The position numbers were made by a program, and so were the translations under genes. This document shows positions 53,813 through 61,897 of a stretch of 64,000 bases of DNA, one piece after another. Each line of letters starts with the position of its first letter. Position 1 is the first letter of the stretch. The stretch comes from JAWVYT01 sp046483065 (lineage in GTDB: Bacteria; Gemmatimonadota; Gemmatimonadetes; Longimicrobiales; RSA9). The notes beneath the pieces were generated by a model. It saw only the letters and a list, made by a program, of their open reading frames with translations, did no database searches and was not told the origin of the DNA. The stretch lies in NCBI GenBank assembly GCA_046483065.1, contig JAWODW010000044.1:147029-211028 (forward strand), written 5' to 3'.

Positions 53813-54562
53813 ATGGCACGGGACGTCACAGCGCCTCGCACGGGGCTGTTGGGCTCGTTGCGGCCGACCCATCTCGGTCTGGCGGGGCAGGTGGCCACGT
53901 CGTGGGGCGTGGCCGGCGGCCTGGCCGGGTCGGTGGCGGTGACGGCCCACGTTCTGGCGGGCCAGCTCAGCTCGAGCCTCGGCTTCCTGACGACGACTCT
54001 GTTCTTTGTCGTGGGCTCGATGATCGGCTACCTTCACGGCGGGATCCTGGGTTACCTGGGCCGCCCCGAGGGTGTGAGCCGGGGGCAGGCGCTGCGGCGG
54101 CTGGCGCTGGCTGCCCTGTACGCGGTCCCGGTCATGGTGGCCGGGTGGGTCATCGCCATGGTGCTGGCCATGTCGGCGGCGTCGCTGCTGGCGGGCCGTA
54201 CGGTGGCGCTGCTCACGTCGCTGGTCGGCTGGGTCGCTGCGCTGGGGGTGCTGGTGTGGGCGGTGATCGAGACCCGGACGGCGGTGGGGCACCTGTGCCG
54301 CCGGTGGCCCGGTGCCCGTGTGCTGCTGGTCACCCTGGGTCTCGCGTTCCTGGCGCTGCTCCCGGTCTTCGTGGTGAGCCGTCCCCAGGTGTGGATCGTG
54401 GGGGTCGAGCCCTCGGCCACCGCGGCGGGCTTCATGGCCGTGGGCGCCACGATCTGGATCGTCGGGCCGGCCGGCGCGCTGGTTCTGCTGGCGGTCCGGG
54501 CGAGGTCGAAAACACGATCTCACTCGTCGTCCGAGACGGAGGTACCCGATGGCGTCGCATAG
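53813..54562 (+). CDS. Hypothetical membrane protein at the head of the Rieske/cytochrome operon
   Basis: A 249-residue integral membrane protein with about six predicted helices (VATSWGVAGGLAGSVAVTAHVLAG, FLTTTLFFVVGSMIGYLHGGILGYLG, ALYAVPVMVAGWVIAMVLAMSAASLLAG, TVALLTSLVGWVAALGVLVWAVIET, LLVTLGLAFLALLPVFVV, FMAVGATIWIVGPAGALVLLAV). No family is recognised. Its 3' end overlaps the next gene, a multihaem lipoprotein, by 14 bp, so it belongs to the same transcript and may anchor or assemble the complex. Confidence 0.8.
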   Translation: MARDVTAPRTGLLGSLRPTHLGLAGQVATSWGVAGGLAGSVAVTAHVLAGQLSSSLGFLTTTLFFVVGSMIGYLHGGILGYLGRPEGVSRGQALRRLALAALYAVPVMVAGWVIAMVLAMSAASLLAGRTVALLTSLVGWVAALGVLVWAVIETRTAVGHLCRRWPGARVLLVTLGLAFLALLPVFVVSRPQVWIVGVEPSATAAGFMAVGATIWIVGPAGALVLLAVRARSKTRSHSSSETEVPDGVA

Positions 54563-55433
54563 TGAACGCCGGCGCGCCCCGGCTCTCCCGGCGCCGGCCG
54601 CACTGGCCGCGCTGGCCGTGCTGGCGGCGGTCGCCCTGGCGTGCGGTCCCGAGGAGGAATGGGCGGTGCCCGGGCTGCCGTTCGACTCCCTCAGTGCGGT
54701 TATGGCGGACACGGCCGAGGCGAGCGGCGGGGGCGAGATGAGCATCGCGGACCGTCAGACCGAGCGGCGCGCCCTGGCGGCCGCGGACTCGGTCTTCCCC
54801 CACAGCGAGCACCGCGCGCTGGAGTGTCAGCGCTGCCATAGCCGGCCGCCGGGCCACGCCACGCACGACCGGATCGAGTGCCAGGCGTGCCACGGTCGGC
54901 CGGCCGCGTTCGCCGATCTGCCGGAGCGGACGGCCCGGGAGTGCGCGGCGTGCCATCACCGCAACGTGGAGACCCGGGGCTGCCGGAGCTGTCACGGTGC
55001 CGACGAGGTCGGCGCCCGTCCGGTGATGGTGGCGATCCAGGCGGTGGGCGCCGATGAGCCGCGGGTCCGGACGCTGTCCTTCGATCACGACGATCACGAG
55101 AGCCGGGAGTGTCTGACGTGCCATACCACGTCGGTGACCCTTCGTTTCGGGCGCGAGTGCGCTTCGTGTCACGAGTACCACCACCAGCAGGACGCCCGCT
55201 GCATGACCTGCCACGAGAGCGTGGAGACGCCGGCCCATTCCGGCGACGTGCACGCCGGGTGCGCCGGCGGCGGGTGTCATGGCGATGCGCCGGTCCTGTC
55301 ACTGGCCCCGGAGCGGAACGTCTGCCAGGTGTGTCACCAGGACCTGGTGGACCATCGGCCCGGGCAGGAGTGCACGGCGTGCCACATCGGGTTCGGCGAA
55401 TCGCTGGGCGAGCGGGCGGGAGGTGGGCCATGA
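54549..55433 (+). CDS. Multihaem c-type cytochrome lipoprotein (9 CxxCH plus one CX4CH)
   Basis: A 294-residue periplasm-facing cytochrome. The signal sequence ends in a lipobox-like LACG (Cys32). Nine CxxCH haem motifs (CQRCH, CQACH, CAACH, CRSCH, CLTCH, CASCH, CMTCH, CQVCH, CTACH) and one CAGGGCH (CX4CH) lie in residues 95-280, so up to ten haems in about 190 residues. Numerous extra His (HSEHR, HDDHE, HEYHHQQ) can serve as distal ligands. It replaces the usual cytochrome c1 as electron acceptor in a Rieske/cytochrome b operon. It overlaps its neighbours by 14 bp and 4 bp. Confidence 0.92.
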   Translation: MASHSERRRAPALPAPAALAALAVLAAVALACGPEEEWAVPGLPFDSLSAVMADTAEASGGGEMSIADRQTERRALAAADSVFPHSEHRALECQRCHSRPPGHATHDRIECQACHGRPAAFADLPERTARECAACHHRNVETRGCRSCHGADEVGARPVMVAIQAVGADEPRVRTLSFDHDDHESRECLTCHTTSVTLRFGRECASCHEYHHQQDARCMTCHESVETPAHSGDVHAGCAGGGCHGDAPVLSLAPERNVCQVCHQDLVDHRPGQECTACHIGFGESLGERAGGGP

Positions 55434-56752
55434 CCCGCGCGCGTTCGCGGCCGGCCGTCGTCGTCTGGTTCGTGGCCGTGTCTTCCGCCGCGGGCGTGGC
55501 AGCGGCCGTGAGCCCCGGGGCCGCGGCGGCGCAGCTGATCCCGCGCAACGAGGACTGCGTGGAGTGCCACCTCGATCTCGAGGATGAGCGGCTGGCGGCG
55601 CCGGCCCGGGAGTACGTGAACGACATCCACATCGAGCACGGCTTCACCTGCCTCTCGTGCCACGGTGTGATCCCGGCGGGCGAGCACGGCGGCAGCATCG
55701 ATCCGGAGCTCGGGTTCATCGCGAAGCCGAGCCGGGCCCAGATCCCGGTCCTGTGCGGGAGCTGCCACAGCGACATCACGTTCATGAAGGACTACGACCC
55801 GTCCATGCGCACGGACCAGCTCGCCGAGTACTGGACGTCCGGGCACGGCCGGGCGCTCCAGCAGGGCGACGACGATGTGGCCACGTGCGTGAGCTGCCAC
55901 CCGGCCCACTCGATCCAGCCACCGTCCGATCCCGAGTCCAGCGTGTACCCGCTCCGGGTCCCGGGGCTGTGCGCGTCGTGCCACGGCGACCCGGAGGTCA
56001 TGGAGGGCCATGACCTGCCCACCGACCAGCTCGAGGGGTATCGGAACAGCGTGCACGGGCGTCAGCTGCTGGAGGAGGAGGATGTCTCGGCGCCGGCGTG
56101 CAACGACTGCCACGGCAACCACGGCGCCGCACCGCCGGGCGTGGCGTCGGTGGAGCGGGTGTGCGGCCAGTGCCATTCGGTCATGGCCGACCACCTGTCC
56201 GAGAGCGGCCACGACGTGATCTTCAGTGAGGCCGACCTGCCGGGCTGCGCCACCTGTCACGGCAGCCACGAGATCCACCGGCCCGGCGACGCGGACCTGG
56301 ACCGGGTGAGCGAGGAGGTGTGCGCCGAGTGCCACGATCCCGGCACGCCGGAGGCCGCCGTCTTCCCCGCCATGCGGGCCATGATCGACTCGCTCCTGAT
56401 CGGCCAGGAGCGGGCCGAGGCCGCGCTGGAGCGGGCCGAGGACGTGGGCATGGAGGTGAGTCAGGCCCAGTTCGAGCTCCAGGAGGCCACCAACGCCCTG
56501 ACCCAGGCCCGCACCGCGATCCACGCCATGCGCCTCGCCACGGTCCGCACCGAGATCGAGGGCGGGCTCGAGATCGTGCGCACGTCGCTGGAGCGCGCCG
56601 AGGAGTCGCTCTGGGAGCACCGGTACCGACGGATCGGGCTGGCGGTGTCGGCCGTGTTCGTGGTGTTGCTCATCATCGGGATCGCGCTGAAAGTGCGTCA
56701 GATCGAGCGGCGGCAGCGTCGTCGCGATGCCGGTTCCCAATCACAGGCGTAG
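55430..56752 (+). CDS. Nine-haem c-type cytochrome with C-terminal membrane anchor
   Basis: A 440-residue cytochrome. A signal peptide (AVVVWFVAVSSAAGVAAAVSPG) is followed by nine CxxCH motifs (CVECH, CLSCH, CGSCH, CVSCH, CASCH, CNDCH, CGQCH, CATCH, CAECH). A haem-free helical part (SLLIGQERAEAALERAEDVGMEVSQAQFELQEATNAL) and a C-terminal transmembrane helix (IGLAVSAVFVVLLIIGIAL) with a basic cytoplasmic tail follow. The fold recalls NrfB/NrfH-like or tetrahaem-repeat cytochromes feeding bc-type complexes. The ATG overlaps the previous stop (ATGA). It probably links the cytochrome b/Rieske core to the soluble cytochromes. Confidence 0.93.
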   Translation: MTRARSRPAVVVWFVAVSSAAGVAAAVSPGAAAAQLIPRNEDCVECHLDLEDERLAAPAREYVNDIHIEHGFTCLSCHGVIPAGEHGGSIDPELGFIAKPSRAQIPVLCGSCHSDITFMKDYDPSMRTDQLAEYWTSGHGRALQQGDDDVATCVSCHPAHSIQPPSDPESSVYPLRVPGLCASCHGDPEVMEGHDLPTDQLEGYRNSVHGRQLLEEEDVSAPACNDCHGNHGAAPPGVASVERVCGQCHSVMADHLSESGHDVIFSEADLPGCATCHGSHEIHRPGDADLDRVSEEVCAECHDPGTPEAAVFPAMRAMIDSLLIGQERAEAALERAEDVGMEVSQAQFELQEATNALTQARTAIHAMRLATVRTEIEGGLEIVRTSLERAEESLWEHRYRRIGLAVSAVFVVLLIIGIALKVRQIERRQRRRDAGSQSQA

Positions 56753-56760
56753 GGGGTCCA

Positions 56761-57246
56761 GTGTCTGAACACGATCGCAATGAAGCCGAAGAGCGGAAGG
56801 ACACGGCGCCCGAGGAGATGCCCCGGTCCCGGTTCCTCAACCTGCTGCTGGGGACGGGCGCCGCGGGGCTGGCCGCGGCGGTGCTGTACCCGGTGAGCGC
56901 GTACGTGGTGCCGCCGGAGGCGCCCGAGTCGTCCACCAACTCGGTAGTGCTGTCGGTCACGGGCGAGGAGATCGCGGCGAACACCGGCCGGATCTTCAAG
57001 TTCGGCTCGAAGCCCGGGATCCTGGTGCGCACCCCGGGCGGCGACCTCCGGGCCTTCTCCGCCGTGTGCACGCACCTGGAGTGCACCGTCCAGTACCGGG
57101 ACGACCTGAGCCACATCTGGTGCGCCTGCCACAACGGCCACTTCGACCTTCAGGGCCGCAACATCGCCGGCCCGCCGCCCTCGGGGCTCGAGCAGTACGA
57201 CGTGTTCGAGCGAGGCGACGGGATCGTCGTGAGCCGGAGGAGCTGA
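56761..57246 (+). CDS. Rieske iron-sulfur protein of a bc-type quinol oxidase
   Basis: A 161-residue Rieske protein. One N-terminal helix (LLLGTGAAGLAAAVLYPVSAYVV) anchors it to the membrane. The [2Fe-2S] site is formed by CTHLEC (CTHxxC) and CACHNGHF (CxxCH-type box 2), with GPPPSGLEQYDV after. Electrons from quinol pass through it to the cytochromes. The start is GTG, with GGGGG just upstream; the frame is open further up but outside the domain. The order Rieske then cytochrome b matches bc/b6f operons. Confidence 0.93.
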   Translation: MSEHDRNEAEERKDTAPEEMPRSRFLNLLLGTGAAGLAAAVLYPVSAYVVPPEAPESSTNSVVLSVTGEEIAANTGRIFKFGSKPGILVRTPGGDLRAFSAVCTHLECTVQYRDDLSHIWCACHNGHFDLQGRNIAGPPPSGLEQYDVFERGDGIVVSRRS

Positions 57247-57248
57247 CC

Positions 57249-58427
57249 ATGGCCTCGAGACCCCCCACCCAGAATCCGGCCGCCGGCCCGGGCCACGAGC
57301 GCGGTGAATCCGCCGGCCCGGGCGGTGAGCGCGGCGAGCCCGCCGGCCGCTGGGCGCGGCTGTACCGGTGGCTGGATGACCGGCTGGGCTTCGCGGCCCT
57401 CTACCCGCTGCTCAAGAAGAAGACGGTGCCGATCCACAAGCACTCGATCTGGTACTACATGGGGGGTATGGCCCTCTTCCTGTTCGTGCTCCAGGTGGCC
57501 ACCGGGATCCTGCTCCTCTTCTACTACCGGCCGAGCGCCGAGGGCGCCTTCGAGTCGGTCCAGTTCCTGATGTCGGAGGTGACGTTCGGCTGGTTGATCC
57601 GTTCCATCCACTCCTGGGGCGCGAACCTCATGGTGCTCATCCTCTTCGTGCACCTGTTCAGCACGCTCCTGCTCAAGGCGTACCGGAAGCCCCGGGAGAT
57701 CACGTGGATGTCCGGCGTGATGCTTTTCGCCCTGACGCTGGGGCTCGGCTTCACCGGCTACCTCCTGCCGTGGAACGAGCTGGCCTTCTTCGCCACCCGC
57801 GTGGGCACCGAGATCCCGGCGGTGTTCCCCGTGGTCGGTGACTTCATGAAGGAGATGCTACGGGGCGGCGAGAACATCTCCGGCGCCACGCTGACCCGGT
57901 TCTACGCACTCCACGTCTCCGTGCTGCCCGGCCTGGTCATCCTGATCCTGGGGCTCCACCTGCTGCTGGTGCAGAAGCACGGGATGAGCGTACCGCCGAG
58001 CGTGGAAGAGCAGGGCGGACCGCAGCGGACGGTGCCGTTCTTCCCGAACTTCCTGCTCCGCGACGCCGTGGGCTGGCTTGTGGCGCTGGCGCTCCTGGCC
58101 GCCGCGGCCGCGTTCTTCCCGGCGCACCTGGGTGAGAAGGCGGACCCCTTCGCCTCGGCGCCCACCGGGATCAAGCCCGAGTGGTACTTCATGTTCATGT
58201 TCCAGACGCTGAAGATGCTACCCGCCCAGATCCTGGGGATCAACGGTGAGCTCATCGGCGTGCTGGGCACCGGGCTGGCCGGCGTGGTCCTGCTGGTCCT
58301 GCCGTTCCTGGACCGGCCGGGGCCCGATGGGAAGTACCGGAAGACCTGGCAGGTGCTGGGGCTGCTCGCCCTGGCCTACATCATCGCCCTCACGTACATC
58401 GGCTACACGGTAGACCCCTCACAGTAG
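57249..58427 (+). CDS. Cytochrome b of a bc-type complex (b6 and subunit IV fused)
   Basis: A 392-residue integral membrane cytochrome b. The N-terminal half has helices with bis-His haem ligands (IHSWGANLMVLILFVHLF and FYALHVSVLPGLVILILGLHLLLV), and the conserved GYLLPWNE loop. The C-terminal half has PEWYFMFMFQTLKMLPA, the PEWY motif of the quinol-oxidation site, showing that b6- and subunit IV-like parts are fused as in bc1. A hydrophilic Gly-rich extension of about 35 residues precedes the first helix. The gene follows the Rieske gene by 2 bp. Confidence 0.94.
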   Translation: MASRPPTQNPAAGPGHERGESAGPGGERGEPAGRWARLYRWLDDRLGFAALYPLLKKKTVPIHKHSIWYYMGGMALFLFVLQVATGILLLFYYRPSAEGAFESVQFLMSEVTFGWLIRSIHSWGANLMVLILFVHLFSTLLLKAYRKPREITWMSGVMLFALTLGLGFTGYLLPWNELAFFATRVGTEIPAVFPVVGDFMKEMLRGGENISGATLTRFYALHVSVLPGLVILILGLHLLLVQKHGMSVPPSVEEQGGPQRTVPFFPNFLLRDAVGWLVALALLAAAAAFFPAHLGEKADPFASAPTGIKPEWYFMFMFQTLKMLPAQILGINGELIGVLGTGLAGVVLLVLPFLDRPGPDGKYRKTWQVLGLLALAYIIALTYIGYTVDPSQ

Positions 58428-58439
58428 CGGGTCGGCGCG

Positions 58440-58910
58440 TCAGCCGCCGGTCCCCCCGAGCGGCGGTGCATCGTCGCCATCCACGCTGTCGGGGTCCGGG
58501 TGCCCCTCGGGCATCTGCATGGGCGGGTGGCCGCCGTCCATGGCTCCCGACTCGGCGGCCTCATGCATCTGCCCGAGCCCCGGCGCCAGCTCCTCGGCCT
58601 TCTCGAGCGCGGCCTCGGCGGCCTCCGTGTTGCCCTGCGCGTTCTCCGCCATGTAGAGGCCGAACCAGAGCGTACCGATGTCCGGGTACTCCTCGGTCAG
58701 TGCCCGGTAGCGCTCGGCCGCCGCCTCGTACTCCTGGTTCGAGTACTCGAGGTTCGCGCTGTCGACCTGCTCGGCCAGCCCGTCCGGCCACGCCGCCCGT
58801 CTGTCCTCGCTCTGCGCGGGCTCGTCGCCCATGGGCACCCGCTGGCCTTCTTCGTCGTTCCCGCATCCCGCCAGCGCCAGCACGGCGACGACGGCCATCC
58901 ACTTCTTCAT
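58440..58910 (-). CDS. TPR-containing lipoprotein at the end of the 16-haem operon
   Basis: A 156-residue lipoprotein (lipobox LAGC, Cys16). A TPR-like pair of helices (NLEYSNQEYEAAAERYRALTEEYPDIGTLWFGLYMAENAQGNTEAAEAALEKAEEL, about 54-108) is followed by a Met/His/Pro-rich acidic tail (HPPMQMPEGHPDPDS). TPRs mediate protein contacts, so an assembly or scaffold role for the cytochromes is likely but inferred. It is separated from the upstream cytochrome gene by 31 bp and from the convergent cytochrome b stop by 12 bp. Confidence 0.82.
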   Translation of the reverse strand: MKKWMAVVAVLALAGCGNDEEGQRVPMGDEPAQSEDRRAAWPDGLAEQVDSANLEYSNQEYEAAAERYRALTEEYPDIGTLWFGLYMAENAQGNTEAAEAALEKAEELAPGLGQMHEAAESGAMDGGHPPMQMPEGHPDPDSVDGDDAPPLGGTGG

Positions 58911-58941
58911 ATCCACAATACAGCTCCGGTATCGAGCCCGA

Positions 58942-60390
58942 TCAGCCGATCGGGTCATTCACATGACAGGCGAGACAGATCGCCGGGTTCTTCGCGTGGG
59001 CCCGCTCCGGATCGAAGTCCGGACCGTGCGGGCTCACCCTGAAGGACCCGGTGGTCGAGTGGCACTGCAGGCAGTCGGTCTGGGCGTGGCACGTGGCGCA
59101 GCTCTCCAGCGCCTGCCGCGCGGGCTGGCCGTGGCGCAGCAGCCAGTTCGGCTCGGCGTCGTGGAAGCCCGGGTCCAGATAGCCCTCGGAGCCGAAGCCC
59201 GCCTGCTCGTGGCAGTCCCGGCAGAACGCGGCCGTGTTGTGGCAGCTCGAGCACTCCAGGCGCCGGCCGTAGGCCTCGGTGGAGTGGCGCGCCATGAAGT
59301 TCGGCGGGTGGAACCCGGGGCCCGCCAGCGGCCGGGGCATGGTGACCTCCACGGCCGAGGCCTCGTGGCACTCGGAGCAGAAGTCCCGGGTGTGGCACGA
59401 GGCGCACGACGAGCCGTCGGCCGCGGCCATCCCGCCGTGCGACGCCAGGAACGAGGCCAGCTCGTGGGTCGACGGCGGCCGGGTCTCCAGGAGCACGCCC
59501 GGCGCCACCACGTCGGCGGCCCGGGGCATGGCCGCCACCGCCGTGGGCGGCTCGGCTGTGTGGCACGCCGCGCAGTCGTCCTGCGTGTGGCAGGTGGCGC
59601 ACGTCTGCGCGGACGCCGCCGGGCCGTGGGTGTCGAGGAAGTCCCTCGCCGCGTGGGACGGCGGCGCCACGTAGTGGGCGGCGAAGCGGGGCAGATCGAG
59701 CGACGCCGGCGCCTCCGGCATCCCGGCGATGGCCGGTACGTCCGCCGCGTTCACGTGGCACGACGTGCACCGCTCCTGCGTGTGGCAGGTGGCGCACCGG
59801 GCGGACTCGGCGCCGGCCAGGCGGCCGTGGTCCTCGGGCAGGAAGCTGCCGGAGGCGTGGTCCGCCGGGTACGGCAGCCGGGCCAGCCACTCACCGCCCA
59901 TCTCCGTTTCGGCCGCCGGCCGGTGGCAGGTGGTGCACGGCGCGTCCACCAGGTGCTCTTCCGCCTCGTGCCCGTGGCAGGACAGGCACTGGTCCAGGAC
60001 CTGGGTCCGCGCCACCTGCATCGGCTCCCCGCCCTCCCGGACGTGGCAGCTCTCGCACTCTAGCGACTCGTCGCCCGCCGCGTCCACGGCGTCGATATGC
60101 GTCGGATGGGCGAAGCGGATCGGCGACGGCTCGCCCGTCTCCGGCGGCTGCCACCGTACGCTGTCCAGCTCCACACCGTCGTGGCAGCGGGCGCAGAGGC
60201 CGGGCTCCGGGTAGAACGCCTCCACGTCACCGTCCGGCACGCCCACGTGACAGCCGGTGCAGAAGGGGAAGAGCCCGGCGTGGACCTCGTGGGGGAACGG
60301 CTCCTGTACACCGCCCCGGGCCACGACGGTCACGGCGAGGGTGGCCACCACCGCCGTGGCCGCCATCAGGTACCCCAGCGTTCGGCTCAC
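58942..60390 (-). CDS. Sixteen-haem c-type cytochrome with repeated haem-pair modules
   Basis: A 482-residue cytochrome with an N-terminal signal or anchor (YLMAATAVVATLAVTVVA) and 16 CxxCH motifs between 44 and 476. The last ten occur as five pairs, CxxCH-x4-5-CxxCH, starting at residues 199, 264, 329, 380 and 431. Most pairs are preceded by a conserved hydrophobic-x-x-H-G/S segment (such as FLASHGG, FMARHS, LLRHGQ), probably a distal haem ligand. The spacing (65, 65, 51, 51) shows internal duplication. Its GTG start overlaps the upstream barrel gene (GTGA). A periplasmic or porin-embedded electron wire is the likely role. Confidence 0.93.
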   Translation of the reverse strand: MSRTLGYLMAATAVVATLAVTVVARGGVQEPFPHEVHAGLFPFCTGCHVGVPDGDVEAFYPEPGLCARCHDGVELDSVRWQPPETGEPSPIRFAHPTHIDAVDAAGDESLECESCHVREGGEPMQVARTQVLDQCLSCHGHEAEEHLVDAPCTTCHRPAAETEMGGEWLARLPYPADHASGSFLPEDHGRLAGAESARCATCHTQERCTSCHVNAADVPAIAGMPEAPASLDLPRFAAHYVAPPSHAARDFLDTHGPAASAQTCATCHTQDDCAACHTAEPPTAVAAMPRAADVVAPGVLLETRPPSTHELASFLASHGGMAAADGSSCASCHTRDFCSECHEASAVEVTMPRPLAGPGFHPPNFMARHSTEAYGRRLECSSCHNTAAFCRDCHEQAGFGSEGYLDPGFHDAEPNWLLRHGQPARQALESCATCHAQTDCLQCHSTTGSFRVSPHGPDFDPERAHAKNPAICLACHVNDPIG

Positions 60391-61886
60391 GGCTGCCCCC
60401 GCGGCCCCGGGTCCTCACCGAACGGCACCCGGAGCACCGAGTAGGCCCGGAACTGGTCCCAGTCCGGCCCGGTCCGGTTCTCGAACGCCTGTGTGTACAG
60501 ATCGGCTCCCGCCCGAAGGTTCACGCCCCAGGGGCCCGTGACGTCGAAGCCGAGCCCACCACCCATGACCGTGTTCTCGCCCACCCGGAACTGCTCGATC
60601 TGCTGGAACGCGGTGCCCCGGACCCGGACGCCGAACCGGTCGCCGCGCGACCACCGGAGCTGGGCATCGCCGGAGCTGAGGTGGGCGCCGAAGCCCGTCT
60701 CGAGCCGGTACTCGCCGGTGGCCTGCCAGGCGCCGCTCGCCCAGCGGGCGCCCACGGTGTAGCGCTGCGACGCGTCGCCGATGGGGCTCCCGATGACCGA
60801 GATCTCCGGGTCGGAATACCAACGGTACGCGGCCGACGCCCACGCCGTCAGCGGTCGGAGCTTCAGCACGGTGGTCCGGAGCTCCGTCTCCTGGTACGGC
60901 GTGGGGGAGAAGAACCCCCAGATGGTGGACAGGTCGAAGTACGGCACGTAGCGCCGGCCCGTCACCTCGACCCAGCCCCAGTCGCCCGGGAGCCGGGACT
61001 GGACCGTCAGGTGGGCCTTCCCGATCCGGCCGAAGGCCACGTCGTAGTCCAGCGACCCGTCCATACGGAACGGGCCCGGCAGCGCCGAGCGCACGTCCAC
61101 GGCCGCCCGCTCCGAGACCAGCCCGATCCGGTCCGCCCAGATCTCGCGCTGGTAGCGGAAGGCCACGGTGGTGGCGGCCAGCGGCGCGATCTCGGCGAAG
61201 CCGCCCACCAGGTACGCGTTCTGGTCGAGGACGAAGTCCTCCACCCCCTGGAGCGCGGTGTGCGACGGCTCGTTCAGCCCCCGGGCCAGGCTCCGGCCGC
61301 CGTACGCCTGGAGCCGGAGCCCCGGGAACGGCTCGACCAGCAGGTCCAGCCCGTCGAAGCCCGAGAACCCGAGGCCCGAGAGGGTGCGCTGCCGCCCGGC
61401 GCGGAGCCGGTAGGACGAGCGCTGGAGCTGGGCGTACGCCAGGATCGCGTCGAAGGCGTCATCGGCCATGGGCCAGACCACGTCGCCGCCGGCATCGGCC
61501 CGGCCCCGGAGCAGGAAGGTGGCGCTCAGCCCCTGGACGCCGAGGCCCCAGGCGGTGCCCGAGATGTCCTGCGTCGCTACCATGGCGTGGGCCACGTCAC
61601 GGGGGCGGTAGACCAGGCACTCGGTGGCGGAGATGCAGTGCACGGGCTGCCCGTCGAGTGTGAGCACCCCGTCGCTTTCCGTCACGCTCGCCCGGTCCAC
61701 CGTGTCCTGGCCGATGGGCCGCAGCGTCAGGTAGCGGAACGTGGTCGCGGCGCTGCCACGGACGCCCTGCGCCGCCGCCGGCGCGGGGCCCAGCAGTGCG
61801 GGCGCCACCAGCGCCAGGAGCGCCAGCACGCTGAGGGCGGTCGCGCGGAGAGGGCGGACGGTCCTTCCGGGTCGGGGTACGCTCAC
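60387..61886 (-). CDS. Outer-membrane beta-barrel, candidate porin of a porin-cytochrome conduit
   Basis: A 499-residue exported barrel. The signal peptide ends near APAAAQG. The mature part has more than 20 alternating strands (FRYLTLRPIGQ, GLGVQGLSATFLLRGRADAGG, RLRAGRQRTLSGLGFSGFDGLDLLVEPFPGLRLQAYGGRSLA, TTVAFRYQREIWADRIGLVSERAAVDV, and more) and ends FRAYSVLRVPFGEDPGP. No CxxCH or TonB box is present. Placed between a nine-haem lipoprotein and a 16-haem cytochrome in one operon (11-bp gap and 4-bp overlap), it resembles MtrB/ExtB-type sheaths by context, not by recognisable sequence motif. Confidence 0.8.
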   Translation of the reverse strand: MSVPRPGRTVRPLRATALSVLALLALVAPALLGPAPAAAQGVRGSAATTFRYLTLRPIGQDTVDRASVTESDGVLTLDGQPVHCISATECLVYRPRDVAHAMVATQDISGTAWGLGVQGLSATFLLRGRADAGGDVVWPMADDAFDAILAYAQLQRSSYRLRAGRQRTLSGLGFSGFDGLDLLVEPFPGLRLQAYGGRSLARGLNEPSHTALQGVEDFVLDQNAYLVGGFAEIAPLAATTVAFRYQREIWADRIGLVSERAAVDVRSALPGPFRMDGSLDYDVAFGRIGKAHLTVQSRLPGDWGWVEVTGRRYVPYFDLSTIWGFFSPTPYQETELRTTVLKLRPLTAWASAAYRWYSDPEISVIGSPIGDASQRYTVGARWASGAWQATGEYRLETGFGAHLSSGDAQLRWSRGDRFGVRVRGTAFQQIEQFRVGENTVMGGGLGFDVTGPWGVNLRAGADLYTQAFENRTGPDWDQFRAYSVLRVPFGEDPGPRGQP

Positions 61887-61897
61887 GGCACCACCCG

